DNA of 64,000 bases from assembly GCA_023078685.1 (NCBI GenBank), contig JALGAS010000001.1, forward strand, positions 7,254,001 to 7,318,000, read 5' to 3'. Both the position numbers and the translations under genes were made by a program. A model generated the notes under the pieces. The model saw only the letters and a list, made by a program, of their open reading frames with translations, was not told where the DNA came from and searched no databases. The stretch's first letter is position 1, and every line of letters starts with the position of its first letter. Shown piece by piece: positions 32,357-45,166 of this stretch. The stretch comes from Neopestalotiopsis rosae (lineage: Eukaryota; Ascomycota; Sordariomycetes; Amphisphaeriales; Sporocadaceae).

Positions 32357-35300
32357 ATGGCTCAATCTTTATTCTCTTGGCTCCTACTGAGTTTCCTCTA
32401 CCTGTCTACCTTTGTTGGCGCTGGACTCATCAAACTTGAGAGTAATGGGTTGTCCACGCCTAGAGATCAATTGCCAGACTTGGTGAGCTTGTGATGTTGA
32501 TACATTCCTCTTAATTATATTTGCTCACACGGCAGTACAGGTAACATGGGATAAGTACTCGCTTTCCATTCGCGGAGAGCGCATGTTCATCTTCTCGGGC
32601 GAGTTCCACCCTTGGCGCCTCCTCAGCCCGGGGCTATGGCTCGACGTCTTTCAAAAGATCAAGGCAATGGGCTTCAACGCCGTGTCCTTTTACACGTACT
32701 GGGGCCTGGTGGAGGGCACGCCGGGGACGGTGCGCTTCGACGGCGTCTTTGCCCTCGAACCTTTTTTCGCCGCCGCCGCCGAGGCCGGCATCTACCTGAT
32801 TGCCCGTCCCGGTCCCTACATCAACGCCGAGACGGCGCTGGGCGGCTACCCGGGCTGGACGGCGCGTATCAAGGCCCCTCTGCGCGGTGACGACCCGGAA
32901 TTTGTCGACGCCACTGAGGCGTATGCCGCCGAGGTCGGGCGACTCATTGCCGACGCCCAGATCACGCGCGACGGGCCCGTGGTGCTGCTACAGCCCGAGA
33001 ACGAGTACGATACCTGGCCGGGTGTCAATAATTCCGATTTTCCGTTACAGCTGAATCGAAACTACATGGAGCACGTCAAGCAGCAGTTCAAGGATGCCGG
33101 GGTCGTTGTGCCGCAAATGGTCAACGATCATTTGAATCAGGGCAACTGGGCCCCAGGGAGCGGTCTGGGAGAGACGGACTGTGAGTTGGCAGCCGCTCGC
33201 ACAAAGTTTCATGATCGTAATGCTCACAAGTTATAGTGTATGGAATTGATGCTTACCCTATGCGCTATGATTGTAAGTCGAAAGACGTATATGGCTATCC
33301 GACACTATAGTTGACTCGAAGCTCCTAGGCGCACATCCAGACATCTGGCCCAAGATCAGGTGGCCTGAAGGCGTAAGTACATGCTCATGTCAAAAGACAA
33401 TTGCAAGGAACTAAACCTCGGGAATAGTGGCAAACTACGCACCAAATTTACAGCCCCAATACTCCATTCTTCGTTGCCGAGTTCCAGGGTGGTTCAGGCA
33501 CCGGATGGGGGTCCGTCAACCAGGATTCCTGCAATGCTTTGGTAAATGAAGAGTCCGTCAGAGTCTTGTGGAAGAACAACTATAGCTTTGCTATCAAGAT
33601 GTTCAACGTTTACATGGTATCTTTTAGTCTCTTCCATCTACTAAGAATTTAGGCAATGCTGAACGAAGACTAGACTTACGGAGGCACCAACTGGGGCAAT
33701 CTTGGCTTCCGCGGTGGCGACAGTTCTTACGACTACGGTGCTGCGATCAAGGAGAACCGACACGTTTGGCGAGAAAAGTACTCTGAATCGAAATTGGAGG
33801 CCAACTTCTTCAAGGTCTCCCCGGGCTATTTGACCGCCGTGGCAGGCAATGCTTCCAATGGATCCTACGTCTCGACTGACCAGATTGCCACCACGCCAGT
33901 GTTCGGAACAGACACACCGACAAACTTTTACATCATTAGGCATGCAGACTGGACATCCTTGAACACGACAAACCACAAGCTCATTGTACCAACCAGTATT
34001 GGAAACATCTCGATCCCACAGCTCGGAGGCGAATTGACGCTCTCACGGAGGGACTCAAAGGTCTATGTGACGGATTATGATGTCGGCGGCGTGACTCTGA
34101 TATACAGCACTGCTGAAATATTCACTTGGGCACAGAGCCAGAGCGGCAAGAGAACCTTGATCGTGTACGGCGGAGAGGGCGAATTACACGAACTCGCCTT
34201 TGACTTTGCCAATGTCGACACTGTGCCAGCCTGCACAACGGATTCTGTAGATGCAACGTGTCAACAAACAGCAAACAGCACCTACGTCTTCCGGTGGACC
34301 GTGTCAAGCGATAGGCATATCATACAGTTTGGCGATGAGCTGGAGGTGTACTTGCTGTGGCGGAACGAGGCGTACAATTACTGGGCCGTGGAACTACCGG
34401 CCGCCACTCCCATTAGCAATTATTCGTCGCCCTCGAAATCATCTGTCATCGTCAATGGGGGGTATCTGATCCGTTCGGCAGAGATCTCCGATGGTCTGCT
34501 TTCTCTGACTGGAGATATCAACGCAACCACCAATTTTGAGCTTATATTCGATCCCACCGGCACTGTGGACAAGATTTCCTTCAATGGCGTGCAGCTGGAG
34601 ACAGGGGAGTCTGACGATGGCAAGCTCACAGCGCAGGTCGAATATGTAGCGCCAGATCTGGCCCTGCCCGACTTCGCCTCACTCGATTGGTTTTACGTCG
34701 ACTCCCTACCCGAGATTCAGACATCATATGATGACTCGGAATGGACAATCTGTGATCAGCCCTCGACCAATAATCCCCAGAAACTCGTAACACCAACTTC
34801 GCTCTACGCCAGCGACTACGGCTTTCATTCAGGCTCTCTCATCTACCGCGGCCACTTTACGGCGGTTGGGAATGAATCTAGTCTTTACGTGAACATTACC
34901 GGCGGGAGTGGGTTTGGCTACTCCATCTGGCTGAACAATGCCCTTATCTCGTCGTGGGACGGCAGCGGGGCAGCACAGGGCAACAACACCTATGAATCCA
35001 CGATTTCCCTCGCAGGGCACTCGATAACAGCTGGTTCTCAAAACGTCATTACCCTCCTGATAGACCACATGGGCCAAGACGAGGAGGCACCCGGCACCGA
35101 CGGTATCAAGCTGCCTATGGGACTCATCAATTACAGCCTATCGGGCCATGCACAGTCCGACATTACCTGGAAGCTGACGGGCAACCTGGGCGGCGAGAGC
35201 TACGCAGACGTCGCGCGCGGGCCGAGGAACGAAGGCGCCATGTACGCCGAGCGCCAGGGCTACCACCAACCTGAGCCGCCCATTGACGACTGGGCTCTGG

Positions 35301-35776
35301 CCAGCCCGTTTGATGACGGCGTGCAGGGCGCTGGTGTGGGATTTTTCACGACGACGTTTACCCTCGACGTTCCCGACGGGTATGATGTTCCGCTGAGTTT
35401 TGTGTTTGCCAATACTACCGCGGCAGCGAACTACCGGGTGCAGCTCTTTGTCAATGGGTGGCAATTTGGCAAGTTTGGTAAGTTTTGATGCGGCTCCGAA
35501 AAACTTTGCAAAATCCAGAAAAGAGAGGAGTAGAATGCTAATATGTTTGTCGTTCCAGTTGCCAACCTCGGGCCGCAGACTACCTTCCCTGTACCCGAAG
35601 GCATTCTCAACCACAATGGAGAGAACACGGTGGCCCTCACGCTCTGGTCGGTGGATGGCAGTGGCGCGAAGCTCGACGGATTATCGCTTGAAGCAGAAAT
35701 GCCTCTTTGGTCGGGGTATAGAAAGCCGTGGCTTGTAGATAGCCCAGCATGGACACAGCGGGATGGGACTTACTGA
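32357..35776 (+). CDS. Secreted GH35 beta-galactosidase
   Basis: Hydrolyses terminal beta-D-galactosides in plant polysaccharides. Exons: 32357-32482, 32541-33180, 33237-33272, 33329-33372, 33428-33616, 33674-35477, 35559-35776; 1018 aa, all in frame. Signal peptide: about 22 residues with core [15 protein letters not shown]. The GH35 barrel starts with [11 protein letters not shown] and [18 protein letters not shown], then [12 protein letters not shown]. The acid/base is the Glu of LLQPENEY. The nucleophile is the Glu of [23 protein letters not shown] follows, then the beta-galactosidase domains 2-5 (LERV-type beta sandwiches). Length matches Aspergillus LacA-type enzymes (about 1000 aa). 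Many N-glycosylation sequons are present. Confidence 0.95.
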
Positions 35777-36517
35777 TCCGCAAGTCTACTAGAAGCATGT
35801 GCTTTGACAATAACAATACCGCGAATATACCCAGGTTCTTTGCTTGGCCATGGAGTAGACAAAGAGAAGAAACAGAAACAGAAACAGCCGATGACGACTG
35901 CCTCTCACATTTGGCTAATTGCAAATGACCAGGAACGGAAAGTGATCTGCTCTTGCAACCGACGCTCCCGCCGCCCACAAAAGGCGAGTCCCGGAGTTAT
36001 CAACGGTTCGTTTCATGCTCGCCCACTCTAATCCCCGCTTTGGGCAGGACCCCAAGCCGGCATTTGGCCGTGGTGGATTTGCAGCGCTGGGAAACAAAAA
36101 AGACAAGCTTTCTCCCCACAGCGATTGCGACAGAAGCTTAAGGGCCTTGGACCAGGGGGTTTACCATAGGTATTATAAACTACTACAATAGTACCACAGT
36201 TTGTTTCCTGCCTCCAGTGGACGCAAGGTCCAGAAAGTCAAAGTTCAAACATGCTGGACGCGTGGCCACAAAAGAACGCAATGACGACGAGCAAGGATCG
36301 TCGCGCGGGCGGATCAAGAAGAGGCCATCCATCAATTGAAAGAATGATCGTCTTGTTCAAATATTTAAATTCGCCGCATCGATCGAGAGAGGCCGTTTTC
36401 GTTTCATTTCTGTCCATGTGCTGCTGGCTTGGAAATCCTTGAATCTCAATTGGCGCAGAGTATAATAGCATTGGGGGCTGAGATCCGTTTTGCCAAGACA
36501 CGACCACCACAATAGCC
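35777..36517. other. Intergenic region between GH35 and lactonase genes
   Basis: No gene recognised. A short GAAACA tandem run is visible near 35870. Confidence 0.5.
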
Positions 36518-37751
36518 ATGTATAGTACTCGGGGATCCATTGTGGGCGGAGCTGCTCTGCTGAGCTTGATTGCTGCCGCCAACGCCGCAACGCACGAGCT
36601 GCTTGTGGGCACCTTTGGCACCAAGTCTCTGTACACGGTCAAGTTTGACGATGAGGCCTTGACTCTGGACTTGGTGGCCAACACCTCGGTACCAGCAGCA
36701 GGCTCATGGTTGGCGCTAAGTGTAAGCTGTCCTTATTACTGTTCTCACGGCTGCTGATGCAGGAATTCCTCTTTGATCGGGTGTTAATCGTCCCTCTTTG
36801 CAGCACGACAAGGCGAATCTGTATTCCACGGCATACTCAACAAGCGGTAACAGCAGCAGCCCGGCATTTGTGAGCTATTCGCTAGCCAATGCAACCTCCA
36901 TCACCCATGATGCCACCATTCCGTCGGGCGGAAACTGCACCGCGACAGCCATCTTCGTCGTAGCAGACCCCAACCCTCCGTACAGCGTGTATGGCGCCTT
37001 TTTCGGATCCAACGCAGGGTGCGGCACCGTCTTGTCGGTCGACGAGACGGGCAAGCTGGACGCCGCCATCCAAAACTACACCTACTTTAGCACGTCGGCC
37101 GTGCACGGCACCGCCTTTAGTCCCGACTCCAAGTTCCTATACTCGGCCGACGATAGCGGCAACACCCTGTGGACGCACAGCATTGACGCGACGACGGGCG
37201 AGGTGACGCTGGTGGCCGATCTGACGGCGCCCTCGTCCTCGGCACACCCCCGTCACGCCGCCGTCCACCCCAACGGCCAGTACGTGTACGTGGTCCTCGA
37301 AGGGTCGAGCCAGATTGCGCAGTACTCCATTGCCGACCCGACGACGGGTATCCCGTCGTTTGACAATGTCACCTATCCCCTGCTCGAGACGGGCGAGGAC
37401 GCGGCCAACTACTGGGCCGACGAGGTGGCCCTGTCCTTTAGCAACGGCTACCTGTGGGCGACGAACCGCGGCCGCAGCGCCAACGCGACGGGCTACATTT
37501 CCGTCTTTTCCCTCGATGACGACGGTGCCATTTTGTCGCAGAACTTTCTCGTGCCCACGTCGTCCAGTGGCGGCGCTGCCAACAGTGTCGCTCCGAGCCC
37601 GTTCAGCGATCGCTTTGCCGCCCTGACGGATAGCTCGGTTGGGTTTCTTGAGATTTGGGAGTTAAGCGAGAATGGCACTTCGGCGCAAGTGGTTGCGCAC
37701 CTTGACTTGAATGACGGTGGCTGCTGTGCAAATGCAGTGTGGTATTCTTGA
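36518..37751 (+). CDS. Secreted lactonase-type beta-propeller (carboxy-cis,cis-muconate cyclase-like)
   Basis: Seven-bladed propeller of the lactonase family (PF10282 type), related to 3-carboxy-cis,cis-muconate lactonizing enzymes. Exons 36518-36721 and 36804-37751; 383 aa. A clear signal peptide is present (core GGAALLSLIAAANA, cleavage before ATHE), which differs from the intracellular muconate cyclases of the beta-ketoadipate pathway. Typical segments are HELLVGTFGT, VHGTAFSPDSKFLYSAD, HPRHAAVHPNGQYVYVVLE and NAVWYS at the C-terminus. The substrate is not predictable: extracellular members may act on sugar lactones or have no known activity. It lies directly after the GH35 beta-galactosidase on the same strand. 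Confidence 0.88.
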
Positions 37752-38739
37752 GTAGTGGAAAATGAATATGGAATGTGAAAAGACGTTGAAACACAGAATT
37801 GTATCGGTGTCAATCTAGAATAAGAGACAGCTCATGCTACTTGCTGAAACCCATGACATTGTTCTGTTCTTTTGCGTCCTGTCGAGATGTCACTGTCACT
37901 TTAAGGTGTAAGCATCAAGATGAGGGTTTGTAGTGGTATTACAGCTGAGAACCCCTAGCCCTATCGGTCAGTGGAGATTACAGCGGTATAACAGTGGATG
38001 ACTGCCCTGCCCAACATTCGACAACGGACGCCTCGAGATAAGACGGACGACAACATCACCGTTGAGTTTCCAAACATAATTAAAAAAAAAAAAAAAAATG
38101 TAAAATAAATCACACTATAGAGAGCGCAACAGAAGAAGTCAAGCGACTGTGAATAAAAATGAGTGGGTATCAGTCGATCCCCCTACTCGAACCCGAGGGC
38201 TCGAGATTCTACACCCTAACGTCTGGACATGTAGGCGGAGTGTGCGTTTCCGTCAAGCCACTCGACCACGAAACCAGGAATCCTGCGTCAGGTGTGCCCA
38301 GTGACTGGTCTTTGTTGAAATTTTTTCTCATTATTCTCATTCATATGCCTTTATTCGAAATTAGGTGGGGCCTGTTGGCTATCTCCCTGAGCAAACGGTT
38401 GCTGCTCAGCAACCGCTCTCCGGTGCTCTCTGCTCCGCCAATGTAGCACACCTATGAATACAATTTGGTCAATTATCTCAAGTGATATGAAGGCCTGAGA
38501 GCTTTTGCCTTTGGTAATCAAGCTACGTTTAATAAGAACCCTGCGCAATCTTTGCAAGAGGACTTGTTTCTGCTTCACAAGACTTTGTCTCACGTCGTCA
38601 ATGTCATGAGCATACCCATGGTCCTAACCCTCGGAGGATCAACGACATAATGATGACGAATTGATTTTATTGAGTATTGGAATGAGAATTGACTTTTACT
38701 GCAACTTCTCAACACACTGACTCGGTCGTATTGTGTAGC
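37752..38739. other. Intergenic region with A17 tract
   Basis: Convergent 3' region between the lactonase and FAD oxidoreductase genes. Holds a run of 17 A (38082-38098). A tRNA-like patch at 38161-38290 does not fold properly. Confidence 0.45.
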
Positions 38740-40328
38740 TTAGATGTCAACCTTTGAAATCTTGAATCCTCCTGGGCAGAGCTTCTGGAAAACCTGATCT
38801 GGATCGTACTTTGCCGCCGCAGCCTTGATCTTTTTCAAATTCTCCACGCCATATGACTTCAGCACATCCTGACTAGGATCGGCATAATTGAGATCTGGAA
38901 CAATGGATTAGTATAATCGGTGCTTCCACGAAAATCGTCGTTTCTGAAGTCCCGGGGAAAGGCGCCACTCACAAATCCATTCCAAATTCCCATCCAGTGT
39001 GTCTGCATACGTTCTCACTTCGTCCACCCAGGCTTTCACCTTGGGGTACACCGCCGCCTCCTGCTCGGGCGTCTTCATCATGGCCGTGGCCAGGAGCAAA
39101 ATGCCATCATCGGCGTGGCGTTCCACGCCCATGACGTTACCTCCAGCCTTGACTGACTGCTCTGAGTACAATTTGGGGAGAGGTTGCAACACGCACTGCG
39201 TTACAAAGTCGCCATCTGGGGCTAGCTCTTTGATTTCTGCCACAAGCTTGTCATGCAGCTTCGAAGCCTTTGTGACAATACGACTGTCGTTCTTGAAGCA
39301 GGCTGTGAACCATACTGCACTTCAAAAAGGCATGAGTTAGCCACAACTACTGGACTAGTGACAAGAATGCAAGGCACTCACTAATTATTCGCGGGAATGT
39401 TGTACTCGAAAGCCATTTCGGAAATTGTCGTCATCTTAATGGTATGCATGATTTGCGGAAGGTCGCGCCACTGATCATAAGCCGGCGGCGCTTCCAGGCC
39501 CTCAATATTGTTGAACATTGTAGCCACTACGACGTCCTTGAACTCGGGCATGTGCGTGAAAATGCAGACGAGATTGCTGTCCGGATCGTCGCGGATCTTG
39601 TCCGAGAACGCCACAACGGCGTCGATGGCCTGCGGGATGGTTTGCTTGGGGTAAAAGGTCATGCCGGCCCAGACCTGATCCGACGGGATGGTCTTCATGG
39701 TGAACTTCGTGACGACACCGAAATTGTTGGACCCGCCCTTGAGCGCGCGAAACAGGTCCGCGTTGGTCTCTGCGTCGGCGGTGACGACGCTGCCGTCCGC
39801 GAGCACGACCTCGTATGCGACGACGTTGTCACAGGCAAACCCGTGTCTTCCGGTGAAGAAGGTATTGCCGCCACCAAGCAGCAGACCAGCAACGCCGACA
39901 TTGCCCTCCCGACCGCCGGCAACGGCAAGCTTGGACTTGTGCAACTCGGCGTAGACGTCCCGCCAGCGCGCACCGGGCCCTATGTCAGCCGTCGTATGGT
40001 CCGATGACACGGTAACGGTGTTGAGGGACCCGAGGTCCAGCGTGACGCCGTCCTGGATATTGTTAGAGCCTGCCCAGTTGGTATGGCCGCCGCTCCGCAC
40101 GGCAAAGGGCTGCCCCGCGGACACCAGGACTTTCAAAGCTGCCGCGACTTCAGTGGTAGACTTGGATTGGAGGATGCAAGCCGGCTTCAGTTTGGCACTG
40201 CTGGACCAGTATGACTCCACGCGAGCTGTATACTCAGCATCGGTGGGAGCCAGTATCTGAGCTCCAAGTCCCCGATCCGTTAGGAGCGCAACAATCGGGT
40301 TCAAGGTTTTTGGTGCCGAGACAGCCAT
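38740..40328 (-). CDS. BBE-like FAD-linked oxidoreductase
   Basis: Flavoprotein of the berberine-bridge-enzyme-like/FAD_binding_4 family, which oxidises alcohols, sugars or secondary-metabolite intermediates with O2. Exons (minus) 40328-39382, 39319-38973, 38894-38740; 482 aa, in frame. The FAD-binding domain shows PFAVRSGGHTNWAGSNN, whose His is the usual 8-alpha attachment site, then DIGPGARWRDVY and GLLLGGGNTFFTGRHGF. The second anchoring Cys of bicovalent members is not at the expected place, so mono-covalent FAD is likely. The C-terminal BBE segment is YLNYADPSQDV...KYDPDQVF. No signal peptide, so it is probably intracellular, as in biosynthetic clusters. It stands at the left end of the accessory block. 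Confidence 0.9.
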
Positions 40329-40764
40329 GATGGAGTGTTATATGACCTCTAGGTACACTCAGAACAAGTATATTCTAGACATGAAGAAGCAAAAGATGTA
40401 TCATGACTCAAAGTATTTGAGCCCAGAACGCCTGAGGCAGCTTTGCACCATTCCCCACCTGCTTACGAGCCATGCGTTTGGAGCGAAGGACCCTTGCGAC
40501 AAACTGTATACCCTCGGCAACTACTTCCCACATTGACTGGTGATGGGGAAACAGCGTTATGTAACCCGAGTCTCTTGGCCCTCGGGGCGGCCCGCGATTG
40601 GGTTGTAAGCCCATGAGAATTGCCTCGGGTGGGCCAATACCTTGAGAAAAGCGGAACATTGCATGATTCTCTATCATTAATGGGGAAAACTGTTACTGTG
40701 CCTCTTTGCCAAGCCAGACTGGAATCTATGCTACTCAGAATTTGGGCGCCCTGGCCATGATATT
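40329..40764. other. Intergenic region upstream of FAD oxidoreductase
   Basis: No gene recognised; promoter of the FAD oxidoreductase and 3' end of the transporter. Confidence 0.45.
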
Positions 40765-42767
40765 TCAAACCCTTTCTACGTGTAAAGCCTCGGGCTCTTT
40801 TCCCTCAACCCTACCATGACTGCCGGCGAAGCCATTCGCAACGACTGTCCGACCGGATCGAACGGACTCTTGATCAAACAAGATGTTGATCTCCTCAAGC
40901 GAAAGTCCTGCGACGGTACGCTCGTCAGCTCAGTCACATCACTTTCTGGGTCATGAGGTGACTCACCTTTCGTCTCGGGCACCAAGAACCATGCGTAAAC
41001 CACCATCAAGAAACAGAATGACCCATACAAGAAGTAAGTACCATAACCTCGAGGCCCCAAAGTGGCAAACATGAGCGGCGTACACTTGGCAACCACAAAG
41101 TTGAAGAGCCATTGACTGGCAGTGGCCATACCCATGTTGAGGGCACGCAGACGAGCCGCGGGTATTTCCTGCGTCTTGAATAAGAATTATATCATTATTG
41201 AATTTCTTAAGCAACGATTGCTCACCGAGCAGTAAGTCCAGACAGCTGGCCCCCAACCAAATTGATAAATACCCGCGAATGCGTATATGGCGACGATCGC
41301 AACGTAGCCAGGCGCATTAATGGGCTGGCCCGAGACTGGTGGATCGAAGCGGATATAGAAGCCGACATAGTAGAGCGCGATACCCTGGGTCGTAGTCAAC
41401 GTCAGATGTACTGATAATGGGAGTAGAAGAACTATAGCAGGCTTTACTCACCTGACCTATGCCAGTCCACAGGAAACTTCTTCTGCGTCCCAGATTGTCC
41501 GAGACAAACAGGATGAAGATGGCGCACGCAATCATCTTGACGATTCCATATACGCCAGTGGCAAGAAGCCCAGAGGTTGTACTGGAGAGCCCAATACTCG
41601 CGAAAATGGAGGGACTGTAATACGTCATGGCGTTGGTGCCGGTAAGGTTGCTCCACATCATGAGGGTGATGCACAGTATACTGCGACGACGATTGGACCG
41701 AGTCGCAAATGCTTCCTTAAGAAGGTCAAACATGTTGGTGCCTGAGAAATTGGCCCTCTCCTCTTCGAGCTGGGACAGGATACCATTCATTTCCTGCTGG
41801 ATATAGGGATGGTCAATAGGCAGCCCACGCAGCTTTGCCAACACAGTCCAAGCTTTGTCTGGAGACTTCTGCGCCAAGTATCGCGGAGACTCGTTGGCCA
41901 AGAACATGCCAATAAACAAAATAACGGCGGGGATGGCTTGGAGAGCTAGAGGTATAATGTATTGGGCATGGCCGGATATGTGAAGCAGAGAGCCATAATT
42001 GATCCAGAATGCAAGCTTTTGCCTCCCTGTCAGCGTATGCTTATTGATGTTGGTGACTAGAAACTTACAGTCAAACCTGTTACGATGCTGAGCTGATAGA
42101 TTCCGGTCAATAAGCCGCGAATTCCTCGTGGTGCGTTCTCTGATACGTAGAGGGGGTTGACGGTCGATGCGATACCAATGGCAATTCCAGCCACCAATCT
42201 GGCACAATCAGTATAATGCATGAAAGTCAAAGGAATGCATCGTACCTTCCAACATAGAGAACCGAGAGGTGCCCACTTGCAGCTGCTTGGAGCGCAACAC
42301 CGACAAAGACGAGGAGTGACGAGATGATAAGCGACCATCGCCGACCGACACAATTGGCCAGCCATGTGGACAGCAGTGCTCCTGCAAACGCCCCAGCTTG
42401 GATGACAGAGACAATATTCGAGGACAACTGTGCTGTTACAGACGCTGGCTGGTTGCTCAATCCATATTGACTATGAACGAGTCAGTAATATTTTCTCGCG
42501 CGACGAGCTCCAAAAGACGCAAAATCTGTGAGCACTGACTCTTTGAAGGTGTCCATGGTTAAAACGCCGCCAATGATACCCATATCCATGCCAAATAGCA
42601 AAGCACCTCCACAAGCCTGATACAGGTCAGCCCGGAGCAATTAATTCTGAGAGGATTGGGCATTGAAAACATACCACCGTGCTAATAATCAAGACCCTGG
42701 CATTGTATATCTCGGGAGGATCAGCCTGAGCCGCCTCGTTCCTCACAATCTTTTGCAAAAACTTCAT
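40765..42767 (-). CDS. MFS sugar-porter family transporter
   Basis: Twelve-TM importer of hexoses, quinate or related polyols. Eight exons on the minus strand (42767-42675, 42616-42540, 42470-42246, 42198-42069, 42015-41452, 41384-41226, 41168-40967, 40907-40765) give 530 aa, all in frame. Sugar-porter signatures are present: [13 protein letters not shown] (TM1), [27 protein letters not shown] (the PESPR-type motif) and VPETKGLSLEEI. The C-terminal tail is hydrophilic. Substrate cannot be decided; quinate-permease and glucose-type relatives look alike. It sits between a BBE-like oxidase and a PhyH dioxygenase on the same strand, so import of the substrate or precursor of that pathway is a reasonable guess. 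Confidence 0.92.
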
Positions 42768-43610
42768 TGTAGCCAAAGTGGTATTGAACTAGAATAACGA
42801 CTGACAGTACTCATGGTCTGCATGAAGATCAGGAGGGAGAAACCAGTCTTGTAGATATCGGCACACGACCAGACAGACTACCTACCCTTTAGGATTTCTG
42901 ATCACAGCCTGTAATGACCAGCCGAATCGACGAGTGCAGTCCGAAAAGCATCCTAGTTCCCAAGGACGTTCGCTCCATAATCCCCACGTTATCCCCCACA
43001 GCCTCCAAAACCTGGGGTATGGGGAATGAGGAGTCCAAGGCGTGCGCTATACTTTCTAGTGGCGGAGCTGTGCTCAAATTCACCATGACGGACGGCTGTA
43101 GACGGCGGGATGCACCTTGAGTCGACTCATTTGGTATCTAGCCATCGGCCGCTCGGGTCAAAGATAAAGAGGGACCGGATGTCATGGGTTGAGGGTCGTA
43201 ACGCCGGGAAATGGCGCGTTCTGTCTGCATCATGGATTTCCTTGGCCTTTGTATCCTGGCGCTCCCTGATGAGGAAGTCCCCATGTATATGCCGGGTAGG
43301 TCGATTCTGAAGTTACTTCTAGAAAGCACTTTGACTGGATCACAAGACTATGCGAATCGATCCTTAGGTGGATAAAAGTTTTCGAAAACTCTGAAATGAA
43401 TATTGCAGTATGATGAAATTCTACTGTTAGACATGCACAAATTTTCCACGCGGGAGCTCACGGCCAGTATTGAGTAGGTGGCCTCAAGATCATTGGATTG
43501 CAAGATTGAGTCTCAGACCAAGCACAACATCTCATTACTACTACAACTGATATATGCTTTGTTCACAGAGAGTAAAACTTCGTGAAGCGTTGAAAGGTGT
43601 CATTCGAAGC
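42768..43610. other. Intergenic region upstream of sugar porter
   Basis: No gene recognised; promoter of the transporter. Confidence 0.45.
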
Positions 43611-44722
43611 TCATAACCCGTCCAGTGGTCTGTAGACCTTCATCCAGCGCTATCATTTCGGAGAAGTCAGCAATTTGATTCGGACTGATAACAGAATGGC
43701 AGACCTACCGTGTCGTATGGCTTCTCAGGATCAACGAACCGCAAATCTGTGGCTAGGCGAATGGCGCCATTGGGGTCCTTGTTCTTGCAGCTGGCGTGAA
43801 CCATGTATGGATTGTGGAAAATGACATCCCCTACCTCATACTCGGCAATTAACCACTTTCTCTTCGTCTCCTTACCGTAGGCCACAGTGTCCCGGCTGAG
43901 GAAGCCGCCGTCGTTCATATTCTTGTTGAACGCGCTGACGCGTTCCTCATCGGTCAGGTTGCTGGCATTGGCCGCAAAGTCGTCTTCCGTTTTCTTGCCG
44001 ATATCTGTCGACTTTTCCAGGTACATCAACCCGCCGCCCTCGAGCGAAACGTCTCCAATCGGTACCCAGGCAGTGAGGCTGGTGGGTGGGCCGGCTCGCA
44101 GGTACATCTGATCGAAGTGGACGGGCGTGAGCTCGCTGTTGGGCACAAATGCCCGGAGCATGGTGCGCTGTAGCATGGTCGGGTTGGACCAGCCATTGAA
44201 CTGGCTGACGAAGTCGCGCAGCTCCGGGATCTTGCAAAAGTCGACGTAGAAATCAGCCTCGTGGGCAGAAATCATAAGCTCGACGTACTTGTCGCTCTCG
44301 GGGTCGTCCTTGAGGCCAAACAGCCGGCGCAAGTTGCCGGGAGGAAGATACTTTCGTGGATTGGCTCCTGAATAGGTTCCGGCGACGGGGTCACTACCAG
44401 GACGGAGCAGGCCGCTTGGCGACATGTGGGAGAAGTAAGCGGCGCGGCATTTTAGGACGGGCTCTACAGGCAAAAGACCCTTTACATGAAGATAGCCATC
44501 TCTTTCGAAACGCTCCCGCATTACTTCAATGGGAGTCTCTGCGGAAGTCGGTTGGAGATAGCCAATAGAGTCTGGGTCCATTGGACCAAAGTTCGACTCG
44601 AGGTCCAATGTTTGGGGGTCTGCGGGATGGTAACTGCCATAGATATCGCCCTTGGACGATGTCTTGCCGCCATTGACCGGCAGTGGCTGATGAGACAGAG
44701 AAGTTTCAACAACCCCAGGCAT
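43611..44722 (-). CDS. Phytanoyl-CoA dioxygenase (PhyH) family oxygenase
   Basis: Non-haem Fe(II)/2-oxoglutarate-dependent oxygenase. Exons 44722-43709 and 43649-43611; 350 aa. Iron ligands: His and Asp of TPVHFDQMY and the distal His of NPYMVHASC. The Arg of GAIRLATDLRF is positioned to hold 2-oxoglutarate. The short last exon restores RWMKVYRPLDGL as the C-terminus; without splicing the frame runs into an unrelated tail. Start: ATG 44722 (MPGVVETSL); an in-frame ATG at 44773 would add 17 residues. It is divergent from the Zn2Cys6 regulator at 45167, sharing a 444-bp promoter. Fungal members act in secondary metabolism and in catabolism; which applies here is unknown. Confidence 0.9.
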
Positions 44723-44862
44723 GATGAAATGATGATAGAATGGTATGTGTATAGTAAAACTTTTCCGGAGCATAGAACAATGGAATGTGATCTCGCATAG
44801 GAATATTAAATCCTATCCAAAGGAGATTTTCACTTATAAGGCAGGCCCCTGGGGCGACCCTC

Positions 44863-44871
44863 CGGTCTCCG
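44863..44871. promoter_or_regulatory. CGG-N3-CCG candidate Zn2Cys6 site
   Basis: Inverted CGG triplets with a 3-bp spacer (CGGTCTCCG) in the divergent promoter, about 140 bp from the PhyH start and about 295 bp from the regulator start. Zn2Cys6 dimers commonly bind such pairs. It could serve both genes. A 9-bp motif can occur by chance. Confidence 0.35.
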
Positions 44872-45166
44872 TTGTTGCCCTACGCTCATCGATCGTCAAG
44901 GTGCATCGACTTGTATCACGGAGAAGGTAACGCATCGCACCCCTCAGCTTGCCAATAGGCACAAATCATCCAACTTTGGCCTACCCGAATGGAGTCGTTG
45001 GAGTTGGTTGCGAAGGCCCCAAGACCCGCCGTCTCTTCCCGCTAGCCATCTAAAGCCGTCTCCTGCCGTGATAGCGTTGCCCCTCCATCCCCGGCATGAT
45101 GAACAACCTCGCGTAGGTTGTTATTGTCGTGGGAAAATACCATCCTTGCAAGTATAACGGAGAAAT

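Noticed and set aside
38161..38290. tRNA-Ser/Leu-like patch on the minus strand (GGTCGAGTGGCTTGACGG and GGGTTCGAGT)
   Set aside because: Acceptor ends do not pair and the T stem is mismatched, so no cloverleaf forms.
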